A stretch of 51,878 bases of DNA from Hydrogenophaga sp. (GCF_030656115.1 NZ_JAUSOO010000078.1:1-51878); one strand, 5' to 3'; counted from the stretch's first letter, positions 39,558-49,972 are shown. The notes: generated by a model from the sequence alone, not told the origin. A program made the numbers and translations.

Positions 39558-40763
39558 TCAGACGCGTTCAACAATCGTGGCAATGCCCATGCCGCCGCCG
39601 ACGCAGAGGGTGGCGAGGCCGTAGCGCAAATTCCGGCGGTGCAGCTCGTCAATCAGCGTGCCCAAAATCATCGCGCCCGTGGCACCCAGCGGATGCCCCA
39701 GCGCGATCGCGCCGCCGTTGACGTTCACCTTCTCGTGCGGCACACCCATTTCCTGCATGAACTTCATGGGCACGGCGGCGAAGGCCTCGTTCACCTCGAA
39801 CAGGTCGATCTGGTGAATGGTGAGGCCCGCTTTGGCCAGCGCCTTGCGCGCGGCCGGCATGGGGCCGGTGAGCATGATCGTCGGGTCGGCCCCTGAGAGC
39901 GCCACCGACACGATGCGGGCGCGCGGCGTGAAGCCGTGCTGCTTGCCAGCGGCCTCAGAGCCGATCAGGATGGCCGCCGCCCCGTCCACAATGCCCGACG
40001 AATTGCCCGCGTGGTGCACATGGTGGATGCGCTCCACCTGTGGGTAGCGCTGCAGGGCCACCGAGTCAAAACCCATGGCGCCGAGCTGCTCAAAGGCGGC
40101 CTTCAGCCCGCCCAGACCTTCCAGCGTGGTGTGGGGTTTGATGAATTCGTCCTGCGCCAGAATCACCTGGCCCAGCGCGTCCTTCACGGCCACCACCGAG
40201 CGGTCAAAGTACCCGGCGGCGCGTGCGGCCGCAGCCCGCTTTTGCGATTCGAGCGCAAACGCGTCCACGTCGGCCCGGCTGAAACCGCTCATCGTGGCGA
40301 TCAGGTCGGCCCCGATGCCTTGCGGCACAAACAGCGTGGCGCTGTTGGTTTCCGGGTCTTGCGCCCAGGCACCGCCGTCGGAGCCAATGGGCACGCGGCT
40401 CATGCTTTCCACGCCGCCAGCGACCACCAGGTCTTCCCAGCCGCTCTTCACCTTCATGGCGGCCAGGTTCACCGCTTCCAGGCCCGAGGCGCAGAAGCGG
40501 TTGATCTGCACGCCCGAGCAGCGCCAGTCCCAGCCGGCTTTGAGCGCGGCCACCTTGGGCAGTACCGAGCCCTGCTCGCCGATGGGTGAGACCACGCCCA
40601 TGACCACATCGTCCACCGCAGCGGTGTCGAGGTCGTTGCGGTGCTGCAGCTCGGTGAGCAGGCCCGCCAGCAGGTTGACCGGCTTCACCTCATGCAGGCT
40701 GCCGTCTTTCTTGCCCTTGCCGCGCGGCGTGCGGATTGCGTCGTAAACGAAGGCTTCGCTCAT
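39558..40763 (-). CDS. fadA: Acetyl-CoA C-acyltransferase (thiolase)
   Basis: Thiolase that cleaves 3-ketoacyl-CoA. The 401-residue protein has nucleophile Cys91 in [13 protein letters not shown], catalytic His357 in GHPLGATGA and Cys387 in [10 protein letters not shown]. It is the first gene of the fadA-fadB unit, reading leftward. The start ATG (40763) is preceded by AGGAGTGACTCC, a good binding site. It diverges from the S9 peptidase gene. Confidence 0.93.
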   Translation of the reverse strand: MSEAFVYDAIRTPRGKGKKDGSLHEVKPVNLLAGLLTELQHRNDLDTAAVDDVVMGVVSPIGEQGSVLPKVAALKAGWDWRCSGVQINRFCASGLEAVNLAAMKVKSGWEDLVVAGGVESMSRVPIGSDGGAWAQDPETNSATLFVPQGIGADLIATMSGFSRADVDAFALESQKRAAAARAAGYFDRSVVAVKDALGQVILAQDEFIKPHTTLEGLGGLKAAFEQLGAMGFDSVALQRYPQVERIHHVHHAGNSSGIVDGAAAILIGSEAAGKQHGFTPRARIVSVALSGADPTIMLTGPMPAARKALAKAGLTIHQIDLFEVNEAFAAVPMKFMQEMGVPHEKVNVNGGAIALGHPLGATGAMILGTLIDELHRRNLRYGLATLCVGGGMGIATIVERV

Positions 40764-40785
40764 GGAGTCACTCCTGTGTCACTGA

Positions 40786-40816
40786 CCAGACTGGCCATTG
40801 GTATTCAACCAGTATA
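40786..40816 (-). promoter_or_regulatory. fadA promoter -10 with overlapping inverted repeats
   Basis: On the minus strand a -10 box TATACT lies at 40816-40811, with no strong -35. Inverted half-sites surround it: TTGGT-ATTCA-ACCAG (40798-40812) and CCAG-A-CTGG (40786-40794). The first palindrome overlaps the -10 box by two bases, as expected for a repressor operator. A fatty-acid-responsive regulator is plausible, but no such gene is in the window. Confidence 0.45.
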
Positions 40817-40934
40817 GACTTTCACAAAGCAAACGCTCTGTAAAAATGGAGACATAGATTTCTGAAATACCTTGAACGCACGCCCTGCTGAATCGGGCAG
40901 ACTGCGTGCAACGAAACACCCGGGGAGGGAAACC

Positions 40935-42965
40935 ATGTGGATGACATCTGTTGGAAGGCATTTGGCGCGCGCGGCATGCGCAATGGTGTTGGGCAGCGCC
41001 CTGACCGCTTGCACGTCACCTCCCAGGCACCCGGCGCTCGTCACAGCCGCCGATGCGGGACAACTGGCGCCGTTGCTGCCCGTGCGGCAGTTCGTGGCCA
41101 ATGCGGAGCGGGTCGGCGGCTTCGTGATGGCACCCAACGGCGAGCGCCTGCTGTGGTCGCAAACCGTGGGGCTGGATACGGGTTTGGCGGTGCGCCGCGT
41201 GGACGCGGCCGGGGCTACCACCACCTACGCGGTGGGCAACCAGGGGCGCCGCGGGGGCTACTACAACTGGTTGCCTGACAGCCGCCACTTTGTTTTCAGC
41301 AAGGACGAGCAGGGTGACGAGAACACGCGCCTGTTCGTGCAGGACGCCGAGCTGAGCCAGCTGGCGCCATGGGCGCTATCACTGCCGCGCGATGTGCGCA
41401 GCTTTGTGGTGGGCATGGGCCCCGAGGGCAGCGCGCGCTTTTTCCTGGCGAACAACCAGCGCGACAAAGCATCCTTTGACCTGTATGAGGCCGATGCCGC
41501 CTCGCGCACCTTGCGCGAGGTGTCTCGCAACGACGGACTGGTTCTGCACTGGCTCATCGACACCCAGGGCCAGCTGGCGGGAAGGATTCGACAACTCGCC
41601 CGCCCGGATGGGTCCGACAGCGTGTTCGAGCTTCTGGCGCCCGACGGGAGGTGGCGCGTGATGAAAACCATGGGCGGGTTCGACACCTTCTGGGTGCAGC
41701 GCATAGACACTCAGGCCCGCCGTGCCTGGGTGCTCTCCAACCTGGGGCGCGACAAGCTGGTGCTGGTCGAACTCCACCTGGACACCGGTGTCCAGCAGGT
41801 GCTGGCCGAACACCCGCGCGTGGACCTGAGCCAGACGCTGTTTGAGGGGCGAACCGGTGGGCCGAACGGCTATGTGGTGGCGCCGGGCTACCCAGAGGCG
41901 CATTACCTGGATACCGCCTACGGCCAGGCGGTGCAGGGCGCTGTGGCGCGAGCGCTCAGCGATGGGCTCATCAACGCCCAGCCTGTGCTGGCACGCCGCA
42001 ATGGTGGCGACACCGTTGGGCGGCGCGTGCTGCTTCGCAGCCAAAGCGACTTTGACGATGCCGAGCTGCTTTGGGACCGGCAGACCGGCAAGGTGGAGCG
42101 GCTCAACACCCGCTTTGTGGACACGGAAAAAACGCTGTCGCCCTCGGTGCCCTTCGAGTTCACTGCGTCTGATGGCCGCGCCATTGCGGGCTACCTGATC
42201 CGCCCACGCGGTGCTCAAAGGCGGGTGCCGCTGGTGGTTGACATCCATGGCGGCCCCTGGGTGCGCGACATCTGGCAACCTGCCACTTACAACGCCCGTC
42301 AGCTGTTGGCCAACAGGGGCTACGCGGTGATGCAGGTGAACTACCGTGGTTCCAGCGGGTATGGGCGTGAACACCTGTGGGCGGCTGAGCGGGAAACCAA
42401 TGGCCGCCTGCAGCAGGACATTGCCGAAGCCGTGCAATGGGCGGTGGACCAGGGCATAGCAGACCCTGAAAGCCTGGCCGTGATGGGCGGCAGTTTCGGT
42501 GGTTTTTCGGTGCTGGCGCAGCTGGCGCAAAAGCCGCACAACTACCGCTGTGGCGTCAATGTGGTGGGTGTGGCGAACTGGCCGCGCACGATGGAGAGCT
42601 GGCCCGCCTTCTGGCGCAACCGCCACTACTTCACCCGCACCTATGGCGACGTGGACAACCCGGTCGACAGGGCGGAGATGCTTCGCAACTCTCCGGTGAC
42701 CTACCTTGATCAGATCAGCGCGCCGCTGTTGGTGATCCACGGTGCCAACGACATTCGCGTACTGCGACAGGATTCCGACGACGTGGTGGCGGCGCTGCGC
42801 CAGCGCGGCCACCCAGTGGACTACCTGCTGTTTGACAACGAAGGCCACTCCATCAGCAAGTGGCGCAACCGCCTGGCCATGTGGCGCGGGATTGAAGACT
42901 TCTTCGCCAGTTGCCTGGGCGGGCGCAGCGCCGGGTTTGACTATTACCAGTTGATGCCGCGTTGA
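40935..42965 (+). CDS. S9 prolyl-oligopeptidase-family lipoprotein
   Basis: Serine peptidase of 676 residues. From ATG 40935 it has a lipoprotein signal (ALTACTSPP, lipidated Cys26), a WD/propeller-like N-terminal region (RGGYYNWLPDSRHFVFSKDE) and a C-terminal alpha/beta-hydrolase domain with Ser520 in GGSFGGFS, Asp606 in GANDIRVL and His638 in NEGHSISKW. The order is that of dipeptidyl/oligopeptidases. Location is likely the periplasm face of a membrane. It diverges from the fadA gene; the function within that neighbourhood is unclear. Confidence 0.88.
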   Translation: MWMTSVGRHLARAACAMVLGSALTACTSPPRHPALVTAADAGQLAPLLPVRQFVANAERVGGFVMAPNGERLLWSQTVGLDTGLAVRRVDAAGATTTYAVGNQGRRGGYYNWLPDSRHFVFSKDEQGDENTRLFVQDAELSQLAPWALSLPRDVRSFVVGMGPEGSARFFLANNQRDKASFDLYEADAASRTLREVSRNDGLVLHWLIDTQGQLAGRIRQLARPDGSDSVFELLAPDGRWRVMKTMGGFDTFWVQRIDTQARRAWVLSNLGRDKLVLVELHLDTGVQQVLAEHPRVDLSQTLFEGRTGGPNGYVVAPGYPEAHYLDTAYGQAVQGAVARALSDGLINAQPVLARRNGGDTVGRRVLLRSQSDFDDAELLWDRQTGKVERLNTRFVDTEKTLSPSVPFEFTASDGRAIAGYLIRPRGAQRRVPLVVDIHGGPWVRDIWQPATYNARQLLANRGYAVMQVNYRGSSGYGREHLWAAERETNGRLQQDIAEAVQWAVDQGIADPESLAVMGGSFGGFSVLAQLAQKPHNYRCGVNVVGVANWPRTMESWPAFWRNRHYFTRTYGDVDNPVDRAEMLRNSPVTYLDQISAPLLVIHGANDIRVLRQDSDDVVAALRQRGHPVDYLLFDNEGHSISKWRNRLAMWRGIEDFFASCLGGRSAGFDYYQLMPR

Positions 42966-43022
42966 ACCAGTTGCTGGCAGCGCGGGCCTTTATTCCCTTT
43001 TACAACCACCGAGACAACTCCC

Positions 43023-44186
43023 ATGATCGACCGCACCCTTTTCAACGCCGACCACGAAGCGTTTCGCGACAGCTTTCGCCGCTTCATGGACAAGGAAATC
43101 GCTCCTTTTCACGAAGCCTGGGAAGAGCAGGGCTATGTGGACCGCGCCGTGTGGAACAAGGCCGGCGAGAACGGCTTTTTGTGCATGACGATGCCCGAGG
43201 CTTACGGCGGATCGGACGCCGACAAGCTGTATTCGGTGGTGCAGATGGAGGAGCTGGCGCGCGCTGGGTTCAGCGGCATCGGCTACGGGCTGCACAGCGA
43301 GATCGTGGCGCCGTACATCCTGCATTACGGCACCGAGGCGCAGAAGCAAAAATACCTGCCGCTGCTGGCCAGCGGCGCCATGGTGGGCGCCATCGCCATG
43401 AGCGAGCCCGCCGCGGGCAGCGACCTGCAGGGCGTGAAGTCCACCGCCATCCGGCAAGCCGACGGCAGCTACCTGCTCAACGGCAGCAAGACCTTCATCA
43501 CCAACGGCTGGCACGCCGACCTGGTGATCGTGGTGGCCAAAACCGACCCGGCGGCAGGCGCCAAGGGCACCAGCCTGCTGCTTATTGAGCGCGGCATGCC
43601 CGGTTTTGAGAAGGGCAAGCGCCTGAAGAAGCTGGGCATGAAGGCGCAGGACACGTCCGAGCTGTTCTTCGACAACGTGCGCGTGCCGGCAGAGAACCTG
43701 CTCGGCGGTCCGGCCATGGAAGGCAAGGGCTTTATCTGCCTCATGGAGCAGCTGCCCTGGGAGCGGCTGCAAATCGCCATTGGTGCGGTGTCGGCGGCGC
43801 AGGCCGCGATCGACTGGACGGTGACTTATGTGAAAGACCGCAAGGTGTTTGGCCAGACTGTGGCCGCGTTCCAGAACACGCGCTACAAGCTGGCCGAAAT
43901 GCAGACCGAAGTGCAGGTGGCCCGGGTGTTTGTGGACAAATGCTGCGAGCTGGTGGCGGTGGGCCAGCTCGACACCGCCACCGCCAGCATGGCCAAGTAC
44001 TGGTGTTCGGATCTGCAGTGCAAGGTCATGGACGAGTGCGTGCAGCTGTTTGGCGGCTACGGTTACATGTGGGAATACCCCATTACCCGGGCTTACGCCG
44101 ATGCGCGCGTGCAGCGCATTTACGGCGGCACCAACGAAATCATGAAGGAAGTGATTTCACGCGGCATGGGCCTGGGCGGGCGCTGA
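43023..44186 (+). CDS. Acyl-CoA dehydrogenase
   Basis: FAD enzyme of 387 residues for the first oxidation of acyl-CoA. It has the N-terminal helical domain (FRRFMDKEIAPFHEAWEEQG), the FAD-binding GAIAMSEPAAGSDLQG, and the C-terminal domain with RKVFGQTVAAFQ and RIYGGTNEIMKEVISR. The Glu of the medium-chain type motif YEGT is Gly here (YGGT), as in long-chain-type relatives whose base sits elsewhere, so chain length preference cannot be given. It fits the nearby fadA-fadB genes, though on the other strand. Confidence 0.9.
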   Translation: MIDRTLFNADHEAFRDSFRRFMDKEIAPFHEAWEEQGYVDRAVWNKAGENGFLCMTMPEAYGGSDADKLYSVVQMEELARAGFSGIGYGLHSEIVAPYILHYGTEAQKQKYLPLLASGAMVGAIAMSEPAAGSDLQGVKSTAIRQADGSYLLNGSKTFITNGWHADLVIVVAKTDPAAGAKGTSLLLIERGMPGFEKGKRLKKLGMKAQDTSELFFDNVRVPAENLLGGPAMEGKGFICLMEQLPWERLQIAIGAVSAAQAAIDWTVTYVKDRKVFGQTVAAFQNTRYKLAEMQTEVQVARVFVDKCCELVAVGQLDTATASMAKYWCSDLQCKVMDECVQLFGGYGYMWEYPITRAYADARVQRIYGGTNEIMKEVISRGMGLGGR

Positions 44187-44210
44187 CGCTGCCCACCGGG
44201 GCGTTGGGTT

Positions 44211-44849
44211 TCAGAGGTCGATGATGCTGGCCAGCTCGACACCGGCAGGGGCTTCGTAGTCCGCGATGACCCAGGCACGGCTGGGGTGGCTGGCGGCGTC
44301 TTGCAGCAGCTCGGTCAGAAGCCGCATCGACGGCGCGTCCAGCGCGGCAAAGGGCTGGTCGATCAGCGTCAGTGGTGTGCCCGCCGCGAATGCCGCGCTG
44401 AGCCACACCTTTCGCTTGCTGCCCGCTGAGAGCATGTACATCGGCTTGTTCAAATGCGGTTCGAGGGCGAAGCCCGCCACCAGATCGGCCAGCACGTCGG
44501 CGCTGAAGCGGGGCAGGTGCTGGCTCAGGCTGTCCAGATAGCCCGCAGCGCTGAGGGCGTCGTGCGCTTCGGTTTGTGGGTCGATCCAGAACACCTGTTG
44601 GCGGTAAGCGCTGTGCTGTGCGTCCAGCCGTGTGCCGTGGATGCTCAGGGTGCCCGACTCGGGGGCCAGATCGCCCGCTATCAAGCGGATCAGGCTGCTT
44701 TTGCCGCAGCCGTCGTCGCCCCGTACCAGGCTCAGGCCGGGGGGAAGGTCAAAGCTCAGCCCGTCAAACAGCGGGCGGTTGGGCCAGCCAAAACGCAGGT
44801 TGCGGGCTTGCAAAACAGGTGGGGTGGTACGGTCTGGCGCGGCGTTCAT
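44211..44849 (-). CDS. Orphan CcmA-like ABC ATPase with degenerate catalytic motifs
   Basis: Single ABC ATPase domain of 212 residues. Walker A is intact (GDDGCGKSS). The signature is LSAGSKRKV (not LSGGQ), Walker B is LTLIDQPFAALD with Gln in place of the catalytic Glu, and the H-loop His is replaced (AWVIADYE). ATP may be bound but hydrolysis should be poor. No permease is adjacent. It follows gspB by 36 nt, so it is likely the last gene of the exeA-gspB unit. CcmA is a structural analogue only; no cytochrome c genes are near. Confidence 0.8.
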   Translation of the reverse strand: MNAAPDRTTPPVLQARNLRFGWPNRPLFDGLSFDLPPGLSLVRGDDGCGKSSLIRLIAGDLAPESGTLSIHGTRLDAQHSAYRQQVFWIDPQTEAHDALSAAGYLDSLSQHLPRFSADVLADLVAGFALEPHLNKPMYMLSAGSKRKVWLSAAFAAGTPLTLIDQPFAALDAPSMRLLTELLQDAASHPSRAWVIADYEAPAGVELASIIDL

Positions 44850-44885
44850 GGGGGTGGGTGACGGGGTTTCAACAACGGCGTGGTT

Positions 44886-45611
44886 TCAATAGCCCACGCT
44901 GTAGCGCAGACCCCGGTGGTTCAGCACGGCGCTGCGCGGGCCGATGGTTTCCAGCACCAGGCCGGGTGCCACTTCTTGTCCTTCCTGCACCACTTTGCCG
45001 TTGGCAATGAGCATGCGGTGGGCCGGGTTTTGTGAGTACGTAGAGCCGTTCACATTCACCACCGGCAATTGGGCGCGGGCTTCCGGCGAGAGTTCGGCAA
45101 AACTGCGCACCGGGGCGGGCGGAGGGGCTTCTGCCGTGGACTTGGGCGCGGCGGCGGTGCCTGTGGCGCTGCTTGTTGCTGGCGGCGCGCTGGCGGCTGG
45201 GGGCGTTGCTTCTGGGCGGGCCGGTTGGCTCGGCGGGGCCGGGGGAGCGGGTGCCAACAGGGGCAACACCGCTGGCGATGGCGCACTGCTGGCGGTGGCC
45301 TGAACGCTGGGCGTGGGGCTGGGCGCTGCTGCGGTGAGCGGCGCTGGCGGGGTGGGCTTCGCCGGCACGGGCGCTGCAACCGGGTTGTGTGGGCCCGCGC
45401 TGGGGTTGGGCGCTGGCGCCGTCATCCACCACCAGGCAGCCCCGCCCAACGCGGCGGCGGCCACCGCAGCCAGCAGCCAGGCGGTGGTGGGACCACCTGT
45501 GCGTGGCGGCGTGGCCGCGCTGGGCTGCACGTTGTGCGTGTGCAGGCCGGGCACATGGCCGCGCTCGCGTTCGGCGTCGGCACGTTTGAGGGCATCAAGG
45601 ATGTAGGACAT
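44886..45611 (-). CDS. gspB: General secretion pathway protein B-like
   Basis: The 241-residue protein begins MSYILDALKRADAERERG, typical of GspB/ExeB, then a transmembrane helix (about 44-62), a long Ala/Pro-rich periplasmic linker, and a C-terminal GspB domain (LPVVNVNGSTYSQNP; MLIANGKVVQEGQEV). With ExeA it helps place or assemble the type II secretin in the cell wall. It follows exeA by 61 nt. The structural type II secretion genes are not in this window. Confidence 0.9.
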   Translation of the reverse strand: MSYILDALKRADAERERGHVPGLHTHNVQPSAATPPRTGGPTTAWLLAAVAAAALGGAAWWWMTAPAPNPSAGPHNPVAAPVPAKPTPPAPLTAAAPSPTPSVQATASSAPSPAVLPLLAPAPPAPPSQPARPEATPPAASAPPATSSATGTAAAPKSTAEAPPPAPVRSFAELSPEARAQLPVVNVNGSTYSQNPAHRMLIANGKVVQEGQEVAPGLVLETIGPRSAVLNHRGLRYSVGY

Positions 45612-45672
45612 CGGCAGGTCTGGGGTGTCGGGTCGGGCGGGGCGGCGCAGGCGGGCGGGGTTCGGTCCCGGC

Positions 45673-47370
45673 TCAATTCTGGCCCAGGCGGGGTTCGTCC
45701 ACCCCGCTGGCCCGGTTGATCAGCATGAAGGTCATGGGGCCGGCCAGGCCGTCGCCATCAATGCCCTGGCTGCGCTGAAAGGCGCGAATGCGCGACGAGA
45801 AATCGCTCGCATCGGCGGCGATCTGGCCGCTGCTTTGCAGCTGCTGCAGCTGTTGGGCCAGCCAGTTGGCGGCCGGGCCGCTGTTGCCGTTGTTCAAACG
45901 GCCTTGCTGGCCTGGCGGCGTGCGCCACAAGGTGGCATAGTCGCCGCGCCAGATGTCGGCCAGCGCGGTCAGTGGCATGCGCCAGCGGCCATTGGCTGTG
46001 TCCAAAGTGGCGGTTTCGCTGGTGATGGCGCTCAGCAGCGCCCAGCCAGTGCCTTGCCCGGGCCAACGCAGCAACAGCACGGCGGGGCGGTCCATCTGCC
46101 GCAGACCGTGCAGCGTCATGCGACCGATGCGAAAACATTGCAACTGCTGGCGCTGTGCGCTCTCGCAAGGCTCGGTGCCGCTCAGCGTTGTGCCCCACAG
46201 GCTGCCCAGTTGGCTCAGGGCCGGGGCTTCGTTGCGCCACAACGCATCCAGCGGGGGGAGTCCCAGGGTGGGCTCGGGTGGCACCGGAGCTGCGGTGGGC
46301 TGTTCGGGGGCGGGCTCGGTGGCTGCCGCAGCCGGGGGTGTTGGCGCTGGCACGGCGGCTGGCGTTGCGCTGGGCAGGGTGGCGGGTGTGGGTTCTGGCG
46401 CAGCGGGTGCGGGGGCCAAACTGCCGCCCGTCCACAGTGCAAACAGCGCCGCCGCCGAAGCGGCACCGCCGACCGCACCCAGCGCCAGGGTGCCCAGGCG
46501 CTGGCGCAGGGCTTTGCCCGCTGCCGCAGTGGGGCTGGGCGCCAGCGCTTCCGACTCAAACACCTCGGTCGCCGCCTGGTCCACCACAGCGCGTTCCACC
46601 CGCGCCTGGCCCGTGGCATAAGCCCCCAGCAGCGCGCGGTCGCACAACAGGTTGATGCGCCGGGGCACCCCACGTGCAATGGCATGCACGCGGCGCAGCG
46701 CCTCGTCTGAAAACGGCAACGGGCCCTGCAAGCCCGCCACGCCCAGGCGGTGCTGGACGTATTGGCGCGTCTCTGCCTCGTTCAGCGCACCCAGGTGAAA
46801 GCGCGCAATCACGCGCTGAGCGAGTTGCTCCAGCTCGGGCTGGGCCAGCATCTGGCGCAGTTCGGGCTGCCCGATCAGGATGATTTGCAACAGCTTGCGT
46901 TCGCTCGTTTCCAGGTTGGTCAGCAAGCGCAATTGCTCCAGCACATGCGTGCTGAGGTTTTGCGCCTCGTCGATGATCAAAATGTTGTGTTGCCCGGCCG
47001 CGTGGCTGCGCAGCAGGTAGTCGTTCAGCGGGTCCAGGTGCTCTTTGATGGTGGCCGGACCCTGGCCCTCGTGCTCGACCGCGACCTGGAACTCATGGCA
47101 AATGGTCTTGAGCAGGTCGCCCACGGTGAGCTTGGGGTTGAAGATGTAGGCCACGTTGCAGTGCTGGGGCAGTTGCTCCAGAAAGCAGCGGCAAATGGTG
47201 GTTTTGCCCGCGCCAATCTCGCCGCTGAGCAACACAAAGCCGCCACCGCCCTCAATGCCGTACAGCAGATGCGCCAGCGCCTCCCGGTGGCGCTCGCTCA
47301 TATAGAGGTAGTGCGGGTCCGGGGCAATCGAAAACGGGGCCTGCTTGAGACCAAAATAACCGGCGTACAT
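45673..47370 (-). CDS. exeA: ExeA-like ATPase with peptidoglycan-binding domain
   Basis: GspA/ExeA-type protein of 565 residues, starting MYAGYFGLKQAPFSIAPDP. It has an AAA+ domain with Walker A SGEIGAGKTT (K56) and Walker B ILIIDEAQNL, a transmembrane helix after about residue 290, a Pro/Ala-rich linker, a middle domain with papain-like C39 character (CESAQRQQLQCFRIGRM), and a C-terminal peptidoglycan-binding motif (IRAFQRSQGIDGDGLAGP). In Aeromonas ExeA binds peptidoglycan and supports secretin assembly. It is first in the exeA-gspB-ABC unit. Confidence 0.9.
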   Translation of the reverse strand: MYAGYFGLKQAPFSIAPDPHYLYMSERHREALAHLLYGIEGGGGFVLLSGEIGAGKTTICRCFLEQLPQHCNVAYIFNPKLTVGDLLKTICHEFQVAVEHEGQGPATIKEHLDPLNDYLLRSHAAGQHNILIIDEAQNLSTHVLEQLRLLTNLETSERKLLQIILIGQPELRQMLAQPELEQLAQRVIARFHLGALNEAETRQYVQHRLGVAGLQGPLPFSDEALRRVHAIARGVPRRINLLCDRALLGAYATGQARVERAVVDQAATEVFESEALAPSPTAAAGKALRQRLGTLALGAVGGAASAAALFALWTGGSLAPAPAAPEPTPATLPSATPAAVPAPTPPAAAATEPAPEQPTAAPVPPEPTLGLPPLDALWRNEAPALSQLGSLWGTTLSGTEPCESAQRQQLQCFRIGRMTLHGLRQMDRPAVLLLRWPGQGTGWALLSAITSETATLDTANGRWRMPLTALADIWRGDYATLWRTPPGQQGRLNNGNSGPAANWLAQQLQQLQSSGQIAADASDFSSRIRAFQRSQGIDGDGLAGPMTFMLINRASGVDEPRLGQN

Positions 47371-47506
47371 ACCCTGAAGGATAACGGCGCGGCTGGTGGC
47401 CGAAAAATAAGCGGTGCATGTGCCCAGTGGCCCGTGCGTTGGATGGCCGGGCCGCCGCCTGTGTTGACCCGGTACCCACACGGTGCTCGTCAGGGGGCGT
47501 TTTAAC

Positions 47507-47534
47507 CTTGATTTACCTGTGCGGAGGCTAAAAA
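47507..47534 (+). promoter_or_regulatory. Putative promoter for ygiQ-like gene
   Basis: TTGATT (47507-47512), 16-nt spacer, TAAAAA (47529-47534) in the 196-nt divergent spacer between exeA and the radical-SAM gene, 33 nt before its start. The rest of the spacer shows no feature I can support. Confidence 0.4.
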
Positions 47535-47566
47535 CGTACACTTCTCGCTCACTTTTCACCTGCACC

Positions 47567-49921
47567 ATGAACGCCCCCGTCGACGTCTCTTTTTTCGCGC
47601 GCGCTGCCAAGCCCATCACCAGCTACCGCCCTTACTGGGCCAAGCGGTTCGGTACAGCGCCGTTTTTGCCCATGAGCCGCTCCGAGATGGAGCGCCTGGG
47701 CTGGGACTCGTGCGACATCATTCTGGTCACCGGCGACGCCTATGTGGACCACCCCAGCTTCGGCATGGCCGTGATTGGCCGGGTGCTCGAAGCGCAGGGT
47801 TTTCGGGTCGGCATCATTGCCCAGCCCGACTGGCAAAGCGCCGAGCCCTTCAAGGCGCTGGGCAAGCCCAACCTGTTCTGGGGCGTGACCGCGGGCAACA
47901 TGGATTCCATGATCAACCGCTACACGGCGGACCGCAAAATCCGCAGCGACGACGCCTACACCCCCGGCGACGTGGGCGGCAAACGCCCCGACCGCGCGGC
48001 CATCGTCTACAGCCAGCGCTGCCGCGAAGCCTTTAAGGACGTGCCGATCATCCTCGGCGGCATCGAAGGCAGCCTGCGCCGCATCGCCCACTACGACTAC
48101 TGGAGCGACAAGGTGCGCCGCAGCATCGTGGTGGACGCCAAATGCGACCTGCTGCTGTACGGCAACGCCGAGCGCGCCCTGGTGGAAGTGGCGCACCGCA
48201 TCGCTGCGCGCGAGCCCATCGCCCAGATCACCGACGTGCGCGGCACGGCTTTCGTGCGCCGTCCGGGGGACCCTACGGCCGAAGGCTGGATCGAAATTGA
48301 TTCGTCCGATGTGGACATGCCAGGCCGGGTGGAAGACCACATCAACCCCTACCTGACCACCAGCGAACAGGCACAGGCGCAGGGCCAGACGTGTACCAAG
48401 GAAGAGGGCGGATCGGCCGCGCCAGAGGTCAACCCGGCGATCAAGCCGCTGAACTTCATGCCCAACCCGGCCTTGGTCAGCAAGCGCAAGGCACCCCCGC
48501 GAGACCGCAGCGTCATCCGCCTGCCCAGCTACGAGCAGGTGAAGAGCGACGCGGTGCTGTACGCCCACGCCAACCGCGTGCTGCACCTGGAAACCAACCC
48601 CGGCAATGCCCGCGCGTTGGTGCAGGCGCACGGCGAGGGCTCAGTAGCCCGCGACGTTTGGATCAACCCGCCCCCCATTCCGCTGACCACCGCGGAAATG
48701 GACTACGCGTTTGACTTGCCTTACGCCCGCAGCCCGCACCCGGCCTACGCCGACGCGCACGGCAAGCACGACGGCCCGACCAAGATCCCCGCCTGGGAAA
48801 TGATCCGCTTCAGCGTGAATATCATGCGGGGCTGCTTTGGCGGCTGCACCTTTTGCTCCATCACCGAGCACGAAGGCCGCATCATCCAGAGCCGGTCAGA
48901 AGAATCCATCATCAAAGAGGTGGAAGACATTCGCGACAAGGTCGAAGGCTTCACCGGCGTCATTTCCGACCTGGGCGGCCCCACCGCCAACATGTACCGC
49001 CTGGGCTGCAAAAGCCCCGAAATTGAAGCCGCCTGCCGCAAACCTAGCTGCGTGTATCCCGGCATTTGCTCCAACCTCACCACCGACCACGGCCCGCTGA
49101 TCAAGATCTACCGCCGCGCTCGCGAGCTGCGCGGCATCAAGAAGGTTCTGATCGGCTCCGGCCTGCGCTACGACCTGGCGGTGAAAAGCCCCGAATACGT
49201 CAAAGAGCTGGTGCAGCACCACGTCGGTGGCTACCTGAAGATCGCGCCCGAGCACACCGAAGGCGGGCCGCTGTCCAAGATGATGAAGCCCGGCATCGGC
49301 AGCTACGACAAGTTCAAGCAGCTGTTTGACAAATACAGCGAAGAAGCGGGCAAAAAGCAGTTCCTCATCCCTTACTTCATTGCTGCCCACCCGGGCACCA
49401 GCGACGAAGACATGATGAACTTGGCCGTGTGGCTGAAGAAAAATGGTTTCCGTGCCGACCAGGTGCAAACCTTCTACCCCAGCCCCATGGCCACCGCCAC
49501 GGCCATGTACCACAGCAGCATGAACCCGCTCAAGGGCATCAGCCGCGACCCCGAGCGCGCCGAGCGGGTGGACATTGTGCGTGGCGACAAGCGCCGGCGC
49601 CTGCACAAGGCGTTTTTGCGCTACCACGACGCCAACAACTGGCCGCTGCTGCGCGAAGCCCTCAAGGCCATGGGCCGCTCCGACCTGATCGGCAACGGCA
49701 AACACCACCTGATCCCCACCTTCCAGCCGATGACCGACGGCAGTTACCAGAGCGCGCGCCGTAAAAACAGCACGCCGCTGGGCAAAGCCAGCGAGCGGGC
49801 GGCGGCGGTGGTCAAGCCTGGGGCAAAACCCGTTCAGCCCCGCAAAGGCCAGATGTTGACCCAGCACACGGGCTTGCCACCTCGGCAGACCGGTGGTGCC
49901 GCGAAACGCAAACCCGGCTGA
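47567..49921 (+). CDS. ygiQ: YgiQ-family radical-SAM protein
   Basis: Large radical-SAM protein of 784 residues, starting [20 protein letters not shown]. It has the N-terminal cobalamin-type Rossmann region ([33 protein letters not shown] starts this), the [4Fe-4S] motif Cys423-x3-Cys427-x2-Cys430 ([10 protein letters not shown]), and a C-terminal DUF3362-like part ([20 protein letters not shown]), ending in a basic tail. The reaction is unknown. It diverges from exeA. Confidence 0.92.
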   Translation: MNAPVDVSFFARAAKPITSYRPYWAKRFGTAPFLPMSRSEMERLGWDSCDIILVTGDAYVDHPSFGMAVIGRVLEAQGFRVGIIAQPDWQSAEPFKALGKPNLFWGVTAGNMDSMINRYTADRKIRSDDAYTPGDVGGKRPDRAAIVYSQRCREAFKDVPIILGGIEGSLRRIAHYDYWSDKVRRSIVVDAKCDLLLYGNAERALVEVAHRIAAREPIAQITDVRGTAFVRRPGDPTAEGWIEIDSSDVDMPGRVEDHINPYLTTSEQAQAQGQTCTKEEGGSAAPEVNPAIKPLNFMPNPALVSKRKAPPRDRSVIRLPSYEQVKSDAVLYAHANRVLHLETNPGNARALVQAHGEGSVARDVWINPPPIPLTTAEMDYAFDLPYARSPHPAYADAHGKHDGPTKIPAWEMIRFSVNIMRGCFGGCTFCSITEHEGRIIQSRSEESIIKEVEDIRDKVEGFTGVISDLGGPTANMYRLGCKSPEIEAACRKPSCVYPGICSNLTTDHGPLIKIYRRARELRGIKKVLIGSGLRYDLAVKSPEYVKELVQHHVGGYLKIAPEHTEGGPLSKMMKPGIGSYDKFKQLFDKYSEEAGKKQFLIPYFIAAHPGTSDEDMMNLAVWLKKNGFRADQVQTFYPSPMATATAMYHSSMNPLKGISRDPERAERVDIVRGDKRRRLHKAFLRYHDANNWPLLREALKAMGRSDLIGNGKHHLIPTFQPMTDGSYQSARRKNSTPLGKASERAAAVVKPGAKPVQPRKGQMLTQHTGLPPRQTGGAAKRKPG

Positions 49922-49972
49922 CCCCGCCGGCCTCTTTTCGCGGGCAGGGCCTGGGCGCCGTCCGTTTGCGGT

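Noticed and set aside
37350..39896. Open frame of 848 codons on the plus strand opposite the fadB-like gene
   Set aside because: It is an antisense frame of a clear FadB-like gene, with compositional bias (Gly/His/Ala-rich) and no domain.
44187..44210. Terminator between the acyl-CoA dehydrogenase and ABC genes
   Set aside because: Only four-base complementarity and a short T-run are present; this is too weak to call.
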